20,273 bases of DNA from an uncultured Ignavibacteria bacterium. GTDB taxonomy: Bacteria; Bacteroidota; Ignavibacteria; SZUA-365. Both the position numbers and the translations under genes were made by a program. The DNA lies in the NCBI GenBank assembly GCA_913060595.1, contig CAJXSA010000018.1:1-20273 (forward strand), written 5' to 3'. Shown here in pieces: positions 7,846-13,397 of the stretch; positions within the stretch are counted from its first letter, which is position 1, and each line of letters starts with the position of its first letter. The notes under the pieces were generated by a model. That model saw nothing but the letters and a program-made list of their open reading frames with translations, did not search any database and was not told where the DNA came from.

Positions 7846-8634
7846 CTATTCTCCACCAATGAAGCGGTCGAGCAGGGACCAGTACTTCTCTTCACCGAGA
7901 AATTGCGCGAGGGTGGTGACGGGGACGCCGCCGTCATTGAGACAGGGGCCGATTGCGGGTGAGGCGAGCTGCTGCGTCAGGCCTTCGGTCAGCTGCTGCA
8001 CGCGCTTGCGAATGCGGCGTGCGTGGTTGCGCGGGGAGGAGAGGCGGGCGTGTGCGAGCGCGCCGGCCGCGGGGGAAAGGGTGACGATGACGCCCTCGCG
8101 GTAGGGCGCGGTACGCAATCCGTCATCGGTGGTGTGCAGTTTGCTGTTCCTGCACACCACCGTTCCGGAAACCGGTGCGGAAAGGGGAATCGTATGACTC
8201 CCACCATAGACCCATCCGAAGTTTTCCCCTTCCCGCAGCTCGGTATTGTTGGCGACCACCACGATCTGCGCCTCGGGAGGCAGCAGGTTGGCGGCGAAAG
8301 CGTCGATGCCGCACTGTATCAACCCGCTGGGAAGCGGGCGGATCCAGACATGATGCGGACTGTACTGTGCGTTCTGACAGACCGGCACGGAGTAGAACGG
8401 AGCGAGCAGCGGTGCGATTTCCTCGGGAATCACATCTTTTTCAGGAAAGGAGACGTCGCGTGTTTCCATTTCAACCAGCTCTTCCTCGTGGCAGGACGCG
8501 TTTGTGTCTCGCAACGCGGCATCGAGCGGGCAGTGCTCGCAATGAAAGTCGCGGTCACAGAGCTTGTAGTTCAGGACGCCGGCGGCGACCCAGATGCACT
8601 GCTTTTCCTGTTTCGTATCGATGATGATGCCCAT
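7846..8634 (-). CDS. GcvH-like protein without lipoyl lysine, with N-terminal Cys-rich motif
   Basis: This 262-residue protein has three parts. The N-terminus has Cys13 and a cluster KLCDRDFHCEHCPLD (Cys26, Cys32, Cys35), which looks like a metal or FeS site, plus Cys48. Residues about 88-188 align with the lipoyl-carrying H protein of the glycine cleavage system: VWIRP..GLIQCGID, GENFGWVYGG, LSAPVSGTV, APYREGVIVTLSP. In the canonical spacing G-D-x7-S-x-K, the lipoylated Lys falls on Ser146, so lipoylation should be impossible. The C-terminal 60 residues are helical and end in CLNDGGVPV...LGEE, matching the C-terminus of the other GcvH-like protein in the operon. The ATG is preceded by AGGAG only at an unusually long 15 nt. 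It is not a functional glycine-cleavage H protein; a structural or sensory role in the membrane redox complex is inferred. Confidence 0.85.
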   Translation of the reverse strand: MGIIIDTKQEKQCIWVAAGVLNYKLCDRDFHCEHCPLDAALRDTNASCHEEELVEMETRDVSFPEKDVIPEEIAPLLAPFYSVPVCQNAQYSPHHVWIRPLPSGLIQCGIDAFAANLLPPEAQIVVVANNTELREGENFGWVYGGSHTIPLSAPVSGTVVCRNSKLHTTDDGLRTAPYREGVIVTLSPAAGALAHARLSSPRNHARRIRKRVQQLTEGLTQQLASPAIGPCLNDGGVPVTTLAQFLGEEKYWSLLDRFIGGE

Positions 8635-8672
8635 GGCAGTCGTCCGTTTCTCCTGTCGGAATACGGTGTGAA

Positions 8673-9890
8673 TCAGTGACGGCGGAGTTCGGCGGCCGGC
8701 GTTCCCTCGAGGGGAGGAGCGGAACTGCGGTCGGGAGCGTCGCCGATGCGAAGAACGGTCTCTTCCTCATGCTCGGGGAATATCGGCAGATATTTCACGG
8801 CGAGAGCGAAGAGAACGAAGCCCGCGGTGACGATGGATATCGTGACGATGAGCTCGCCCGCCGATGGGAAATAGGAGGTGCCGAAGTTCTCACGATAGTA
8901 GGACTCCAGTGATGTCAGTGTGACGTTCAGGCGATTCGTCACGAATCCGAGCACCATGGAGAAGGCAGTGAAGAACAGTCCGACGCGCGTCTGACCCCAG
9001 CCGCGGATGTTGAACAGCAGCAGCGGTATGATGAGCATGAGCGACACTTCGAGGTACAGCATGCTGGTTTCGAAGGACGGCTCGAAAAGCAGGTGCAGCG
9101 CGTCGCGACGCAGCAGATCGATGCCGCGCATGGTGAAATACACCAGCAGCACACCGAGCATGATGCGGGCGAGGTCGCGCAGCAGCGGCGTTTCCAGTGT
9201 CTTGCCGAAGGCGCGTGCGCTCAGATATGATTCGACGATGGTCATGCCCAGTCCCACGGCAACGGCGCTGACGAAGAAGAACACCGGCAGCATGGGGGAG
9301 TACCAGAACGGGTGCATCTTCTGCGGCACAATCAGGTAGAGAGAGCCCAGGCTGGACTGATGCAGCATGGAAAGCAGAATACCCAGCACGATGAGCGGGA
9401 TGGTGATGGCCTTGACGAATTTCAGGGCGCGATGCAGCTTGAATCGCTCGAGCACCACCGGGGAAAACTCCAGTGCGAGGACGGTGGTGTAGAGCATGAC
9501 GCACATGGCGACCTCGAAGAGGACGGAATGCGGGTTCTGATAGATCAGCGCGTGCCAGATCGCCCACGGGCGTCCGAGGTCGAACATGAGTCCGACGATG
9601 ACCAGGCTGTAGCCGAGGAAGGCGGTGAGGATGGCCGGACGGACAATGGGTTTGAAGCGCTCGAGATGAAAGATGTAGACGATGCCGGCCAGGGTGAATC
9701 CGCCGGCGGCGAGTCCGACACCGGTGACGACGTCAAAGCCGATCCACAGTCCCCAGGGGGTGATGTCGGTCAGGTTGGTGGCGGCTCCGAGGCCCCACCC
9801 GAAACGAACGATTGTTGCGGCAAGTCCCCCGAGGAGGAACACGGCCGCCGTGACTTTCCAGAACGTGATACGCGGCATTGCGAGTTTCAT
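8673..9890 (-). CDS. NrfD/HybB-type integral membrane quinone-interacting subunit
   Basis: This 405-residue polytopic protein has about nine or ten hydrophobic helices and belongs to the NrfD/PsrC/HybB superfamily, whose members exchange electrons with menaquinol or quinone and hand them to an FeS partner. Visible family features are WGLWIGFDVVTGVGLAAGGF near residue 45, 'LMFDLGRPWAIWHAL' at about 100-115, and 'SVLFEVAMCVMLYTTVLALE'. The C-terminal about 40 residues are hydrophilic. I chose ATG 9890 rather than a longer frame starting at 9956, because GGAGG lies 5 nt upstream and the longer start would run inside the ferredoxin gene. It starts 10 bp after the ferredoxin stop, the usual FeS-NrfD pairing. 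Closest in feel to HybB (inference). No molybdopterin or hydrogenase catalytic subunit is encoded nearby. Confidence 0.93.
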   Translation of the reverse strand: MKLAMPRITFWKVTAAVFLLGGLAATIVRFGWGLGAATNLTDITPWGLWIGFDVVTGVGLAAGGFTLAGIVYIFHLERFKPIVRPAILTAFLGYSLVIVGLMFDLGRPWAIWHALIYQNPHSVLFEVAMCVMLYTTVLALEFSPVVLERFKLHRALKFVKAITIPLIVLGILLSMLHQSSLGSLYLIVPQKMHPFWYSPMLPVFFFVSAVAVGLGMTIVESYLSARAFGKTLETPLLRDLARIMLGVLLVYFTMRGIDLLRRDALHLLFEPSFETSMLYLEVSLMLIIPLLLFNIRGWGQTRVGLFFTAFSMVLGFVTNRLNVTLTSLESYYRENFGTSYFPSAGELIVTISIVTAGFVLFALAVKYLPIFPEHEEETVLRIGDAPDRSSAPPLEGTPAAELRRH

Positions 9891-9900
9891 GATGACCTCC

Positions 9901-10809
9901 TCAGGCTTTCTTCTTGGAACGTTTGCTCTTGATTTCCTCCTCGTAGCGCTTGACATCTTCCCGGCGGTTCGTGATCCAGTACACCGCGCCGAGGGCGACG
10001 CCGGCGGTCACGACGATGTCGGGAATTTTCTCGAGCACGCGCCAGGTCTTGTCGGGATAGGAGGAGTTTTCGAGGTTCGTGTAGAAGCCGAGGCTTTCGA
10101 AGGAAACGTTCGAGAGATAGAACACCGAAGTGCCGCCGACTTCCTTCTGTCCGTAGATACGCGGAACGTAATCGTCGGGACTTTCAAGAATGCGGCGTTT
10201 CGCTTCCGCGAGAAGCTGATCGCGCTCGCCGAATACGGTGGCTTCCATCGGACAGGCCACCGAACAGGCGGATGCGCGATTGTCGTCCATGTTCGTGGTC
10301 AGTTCGATGATCGTGTCCCTGTCCTCCGCGGTGATTTCGCGACCTTCGATCACGACGCGTTCGCCGCTGGCGTCGAGGACGTATCCCGCGTCATCGAGTT
10401 CCATATCCGCCGTCAGATGACGCTCCTGGTAGCACATGGTGCATTTGCGGACCTTGGGCGACATGCTGGACCATTCGTATTTCGGGATGTCGAACGGACA
10501 TGCGAGCATGCAGTAGCGGCATCCGATGCACTTGTTCGTGTCCCATGTGACGGCGCCGTCCTTGGTTTTCGTGAGCGCGCCGACAAGACAGGCAGAGGCG
10601 CAGGCGGGTTCCTCGCAGTGACGGCACATTTTGCGGACGTAGTATTCGTCCCCGCTTTCATTTTCCGTCACCGTGCGTATCGTGGTGAAGTTCTTGTCGT
10701 CAAGTGTCGGGTTTTCCTTTTCCGGGAAATTGTGGACCTGCTGGCATGCGGTCGTGCAGGCGCCGCAGCCTACGCAGAGCGTGAGATCCACGAGTATGGC
10801 ATGTGACAT
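9901..10809 (-). CDS. Four-cluster 4Fe-4S ferredoxin (HybA/DmsB type) with C-terminal membrane segment
   Basis: This 302-residue electron-transfer protein carries 16 cluster cysteines in four groups: Cys12/15/18/22 (CVGCGACTTAC), Cys62/65/70/74 (CRHCEEPACASAC), Cys94/97/100/104 (CIGCRYCMLACP) and Cys123/126 with Cys182/186 (CTMC, CSVACP). That supports four [4Fe-4S] clusters forming a wire to the NrfD protein. Residues about 263-280 (IPDIVVTAGVALGAVYWI) are a single membrane segment followed by a strongly basic tail, as in HybA. Two features are odd: there is no Tat signal peptide (the protein begins MSHAILVDLTLCVGCGAC), and the spacing between Cys126 and Cys182 is 55 residues where 10-15 is usual, so an acidic stretch (about 130-180) is inserted in the fourth cluster region. 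The ATG has AGGAG about 8 nt upstream and no longer start with a Tat motif exists in the 53-bp gap. Confidence 0.94.
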   Translation of the reverse strand: MSHAILVDLTLCVGCGACTTACQQVHNFPEKENPTLDDKNFTTIRTVTENESGDEYYVRKMCRHCEEPACASACLVGALTKTKDGAVTWDTNKCIGCRYCMLACPFDIPKYEWSSMSPKVRKCTMCYQERHLTADMELDDAGYVLDASGERVVIEGREITAEDRDTIIELTTNMDDNRASACSVACPMEATVFGERDQLLAEAKRRILESPDDYVPRIYGQKEVGGTSVFYLSNVSFESLGFYTNLENSSYPDKTWRVLEKIPDIVVTAGVALGAVYWITNRREDVKRYEEEIKSKRSKKKA

Positions 10810-10862
10810 CGTCAGTCTCCTTTGGTGAAATGGTGGGAGTTTTGAGATTGGGAACGATCTGC

Positions 10863-11537
10863 TCAGCGAAGGAATTTCTCTTCAAAGCTGTGCAGATGTT
10901 CCTCATCGAGGTGCTCAAGGGCGCCGGAGACAGGGACGCCGCCGTCGAGCATGGATTCACCGACCGTGGCAGGCTGTGCGATGCTGCTGCCGAGGAATTC
11001 GCGGAAACGCTTGATTTCTTCCTTGATCCAGGAGACTGCGCTTTCGGCGACGCGGAGCAGACTGAGGTTCGCTGCCAGTTCCGCGGGTTCGACCATCATA
11101 AGCCAGCCTTCGCGATACGGATTCTCGGTGACGAGGCGGGGATTCTCCACCGCATCACGATTGATCGCACGCACATAGCCGCTGGCAGGTGCGACGAGGG
11201 AGACGCGGCGATTGCCGTGGTGCAGGGTGATGACAGGATCGCCCTGGCGCACGAATTCACCGACCATCGGCAGCTGCATGCTGTCGATTCCGCCGAGTGC
11301 CTTCTGGACGAAATCATCGACACCGACTTCAAGCTTGTCGCCGTCCTGGAGACGCGCCCAGGTGTGACCGGGGTGGAAGAATACGCTTTTCGGAATGCGC
11401 ACAGTTTCCTTTCCGTGCGCTGCAGGTCCGTTCTGTGGAACGGCCGCCATGATCGGGTAGCGACGACTGCGCGCCTGAATGAACAGGTCAATGCCGAGCA
11501 GCAGTGCCACGAACAAAATGACGAATAAGGCAACCAT
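10863..11537 (-). CDS. Membrane-anchored GcvH-like protein without lipoyl lysine
   Basis: This 224-residue protein is the first gene of the operon. Residues 2-20 are a membrane anchor followed by QARSRR. Residues about 48-152 are a clear H-protein fold: FHPGHTWARLQDGD, VGVDDFVQKALGGID, LPMVGEFVRQGDPV, VAPASGYVRAIN, ENPYREGWLMMVEP. The lipoylated Lys of real H proteins (10 residues after the conserved Gly, here Gly99) is Asn109, so no lipoyl group can attach there. A helical tail follows and ends in MLDGGVPV...LDEE, shared with the second GcvH-like protein of the operon. I chose ATG 11537 because GGAG lies 7 nt upstream. A longer reading from 11636 would start upstream of the predicted sigma-54 transcription start. 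No other glycine cleavage genes are near, so glycine metabolism is unlikely; the role is unknown. Confidence 0.87.
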   Translation of the reverse strand: MVALFVILFVALLLGIDLFIQARSRRYPIMAAVPQNGPAAHGKETVRIPKSVFFHPGHTWARLQDGDKLEVGVDDFVQKALGGIDSMQLPMVGEFVRQGDPVITLHHGNRRVSLVAPASGYVRAINRDAVENPRLVTENPYREGWLMMVEPAELAANLSLLRVAESAVSWIKEEIKRFREFLGSSIAQPATVGESMLDGGVPVSGALEHLDEEHLHSFEEKFLR

Positions 11538-11602
11538 TTTTGAACTCCGTTTTATAAGTGGATGGGTGTTGTGTCTTTCAACAGCGATCTGTAGAATATT
11601 AC

Positions 11603-11619
11603 TGCAACAACCGTACCAA
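11603..11619 (-). promoter_or_regulatory. Sigma-54 (-24/-12) promoter of the redox-sensor operon
   Basis: On the minus strand the sequence is TTGGTACGGTTGTTGCA, which matches the published consensus YTGGCACGrNNNTTGCW at every defined position except one (T for C). GG and GC are exactly 12 bp apart. Transcription should start near 11592, giving a leader of about 55 nt before the first GcvH-like gene. The operon contains an intact sigma-54 activator, which strengthens the call. Confidence 0.85.
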
Positions 11620-11684
11620 AATGGGAGCAATTTCACGAATAGACATAAGTTGTTACATAGAAACGAATTACGGACGTCGGCCTC

Positions 11685-11758
11685 GCGCAGCCCGGATGAT
11701 GCTCAGATCGGGCTGTTGAGTAATTCTACAGCATTTTTCATCACCCGGAGGGCTGCGC
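11685..11758. promoter_or_regulatory. Candidate enhancer (activator-binding) inverted repeats
   Basis: GCGCAGCCC (11685-11693) and GGGCTGCGC (11750-11758) are exact 9-bp inverted copies about 65 bp apart, and a third GGGCTG lies at 11710-11715, forming CAGCCCG...CGGGCTG with the first. The arms extend imperfectly as GGATGATG and CATCACCC. They lie about 90-165 bp upstream of the predicted sigma-54 start site, the normal enhancer distance for NtrC-type activators. Which of the two regulators binds is unknown. Confidence 0.5.
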
Positions 11759-11793
11759 CGCGTAAAGTAAATAAATACAATGACATGATGCGT

Positions 11794-11810
11794 TGTTGAA
11801 ATAATCAACA
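11794..11810. repeat. Perfect 6-bp inverted repeat in the divergent region
   Basis: TGTTGA and TCAACA flank a 5-bp AT-rich centre (AATAA). Size and symmetry fit a dimeric protein-binding site, though a chance occurrence in AT-rich DNA is possible. Confidence 0.35.
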
Positions 11811-11824
11811 CGCTCTGTCACGAA

Positions 11825-11851
11825 ATTCTACACGGTTTTAGGGTGTAAAAT
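11825..11851. repeat. Imperfect 9-bp inverted repeat beside a sigma-54-like site
   Basis: ATTCTACAC and GTGTAAAAT match at 8 of 9 positions as an inverted repeat with a 9-bp centre. The right arm ends on the first base of the TGGC element at 11851, so a protein bound here would overlap that possible promoter of the plus-strand regulator. Confidence 0.4.
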
Positions 11852-11866
11852 GGCGACCGGAGTGCG
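11851..11866 (+). promoter_or_regulatory. Weak sigma-54-like element upstream of the second regulator
   Basis: TGGCGACCGGAGTGCG keeps the invariant GG and GC 12 bp apart and the leading TGGC, but the other consensus positions are poor. It lies about 90 bp before the start codon. It could be chance. Confidence 0.3.
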
Positions 11867-11953
11867 GGCACTATGGAATTTTTTCCCTGATATATTGAAA
11901 AAGATTCTTTTCTCCCGTACTTTATTGCGCCCAGTACACCAGGAGTATACTAT

Positions 11954-13384
11954 ATGGACGGCCTCGACAAGTATCGTGGTATGAAAGTTCTTATCGTCGA
12001 CGACGAAGAGGACATGTGCATCCTTCTCAAGCGTCTGTTCGAGCGGCAGGGACTCATGGCCATGATGGCACTGGATGGGGAGACGGCGCTGGAGCTGTAC
12101 CGCAGGGAGGAACCGGATGCCGTCCTGCTCGATATTCTCATGCCGCGCATGGACGGACGGGAGGTCATGCTCCGCATGCGGCGCATGAACGCCGAAGTGC
12201 CCGTGATCTTCATGACAGCACTCGCCGGGGTCCCGGGCGCGGTGGATGCGATGAAGGCCGGTGCGTTCGAATATGTGGCGAAGCCGTTCGAAACTTCCGA
12301 GATACTCGAGGTGCTCAGCCGGGCGCTCGATGAGCGCCTCCTGCGCAGGAAGTTCCAGGGGCAGCAGAGTGTGAAGCAGGAGCAGAAGGATGTGCTGCTG
12401 CAGAAAATGGGTACCAGCGATGTGGTCATCGAGCTGTCTTCAATAGTGCGGAGCATCGCGAAGACAGAGTTCGATATCCTCATACAGGGAGAGGCAGGCA
12501 CCGGAAAGGCGCTGGTCGCCGAAGCGCTGCACGGCAGCAGTGCCCGGGCTTCCGGACCCTTCGTCAGCATCGCCTGCGATGCGCCGTCGGAGGAAGTCAT
12601 GGAGCGCGAACTCTTCGGCTACGAGCGCGGCGCATTCCCGGAGGCGGACAGGGCGCAGCCCGGCAAGTTTGAGACCGCGCATGGCGGAACGCTCTTCCTC
12701 GATGAAATCTCCGCATTTCCGCCCCGACTGCAGAGCAGGCTCCTGCGCTGTCTGCAGACAAAAAGCGTCATTCGCATGGGCAGTGAGACGCCGCTTCCCG
12801 TGGATGTGCGCCTCGTCGTCTCCACGAGCAAGGACCTGCACGACTTAATAGAAGACAAGCGCTTTCGCGCAGACCTGTTCTACCGCGTCAGCGAGTTCAG
12901 CCTTTTTGTCCCATCGCTCCGTGAGCGCAAGACGGACCTTCCGTACCTGTCCAGCCGCTTCCTGCAGAACAGCAATCGCGAACTCAACAAGAGCATCAGC
13001 GGCTTCACGCCGAAGGCCATTGAGAAAATGCTGGCGTACAACTGGCCGGGCAATGTCGCGCAGCTCAAATCCGTCGTGCGTCGTGCGGTGCTGTTTGCCG
13101 AGGAATTTGTCACCGCAGAACAGCTGGACCTCGAAATGGATGCCGAGCGACGCGCCCGTGCGGCGCTGACCGCCGCGGAGATCGACGAAAGCGATCTCGA
13201 TCAGGGCATTTCTCTCAAGGATCATGTCCGCAAGCACACTGCGCACGTGGAGCGACAGATACTGCTCGAGACGCTCAAGCGCACGGGCTGGAACAAGGCG
13301 AAGGCCGCCCGCATTCTGCAGATCGATTACAAGACCATGCAGACGAAGGTGAAGGAATACAGACTGCAGGATCCCCAGGCGTAG
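11954..13384 (+). CDS. NtrC-type response regulator with altered sigma-54 contact loop
   Basis: This 476-residue protein has the same three-domain plan as the other regulator in the window. The receiver (about 10-125) has Asp60 in LLDILMPRMDG and Lys110. The AAA+ domain has Walker A GEAGTGK (179-185) and Walker B LFLDE (247-251). The C-terminal Fis-type helix-turn-helix (about 432-470) includes NKAKAARILQIDYKTMQTKV. Two key motifs are changed: the sigma-54 contact loop reads GAFPEA (226-231) instead of GAFTGA, and WPGNVREL reads WPGNVAQL (364-371), losing the sensor II Arg. Known family members with altered GAFTGA loops often act without sigma-54, as repressors or sigma-70 activators. AGGAG lies 8 nt before the ATG. 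No kinase is adjacent on this strand. It is divergent from the redox operon and cotranscribed with the transporter. Confidence 0.93.
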   Translation: MDGLDKYRGMKVLIVDDEEDMCILLKRLFERQGLMAMMALDGETALELYRREEPDAVLLDILMPRMDGREVMLRMRRMNAEVPVIFMTALAGVPGAVDAMKAGAFEYVAKPFETSEILEVLSRALDERLLRRKFQGQQSVKQEQKDVLLQKMGTSDVVIELSSIVRSIAKTEFDILIQGEAGTGKALVAEALHGSSARASGPFVSIACDAPSEEVMERELFGYERGAFPEADRAQPGKFETAHGGTLFLDEISAFPPRLQSRLLRCLQTKSVIRMGSETPLPVDVRLVVSTSKDLHDLIEDKRFRADLFYRVSEFSLFVPSLRERKTDLPYLSSRFLQNSNRELNKSISGFTPKAIEKMLAYNWPGNVAQLKSVVRRAVLFAEEFVTAEQLDLEMDAERRARAALTAAEIDESDLDQGISLKDHVRKHTAHVERQILLETLKRTGWNKAKAARILQIDYKTMQTKVKEYRLQDPQA

Positions 13385-13397
13385 GAGAGAGGTGCCG

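Larger units (their letters stand above)
11538..11953. other. 416-bp divergent regulatory region
   Basis: No gene is supported here. The stretch is visibly more AT-rich than its neighbours and separates the redox operon (minus) from the second regulator (plus). It holds a strong sigma-54 promoter for the minus operon, several inverted repeats, three copies of the octamer ATTCTACA (11590-11597 on minus; 11723-11730 and 11825-11832 on plus), and candidate promoters toward the plus gene. A TTGAAA (11895-11900) followed after 17 bp by TACTTT is a weak alternative sigma-70 or Bacteroidota-like promoter for the plus gene. Confidence 0.7.

Noticed and set aside
8673..10809. Complete molybdoenzyme, hydrogenase or nitrite reductase operon
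   Set aside because: Only the FeS and NrfD subunits are present; no catalytic subunit or maturation gene is seen in the window.
7846..11537. Glycine cleavage system or lipoate-dependent sHdr pathway
   Set aside because: Both H-like proteins lack the lipoyl lysine, and no gcvT, gcvP, hdr or lipoate ligase gene is in the window.
10863..11636. Longer reading of the first GcvH-like gene from 11636
   Set aside because: The longer start lies upstream of the predicted sigma-54 transcription start, while ATG 11537 has a good ribosome binding site and opens directly with the membrane helix.
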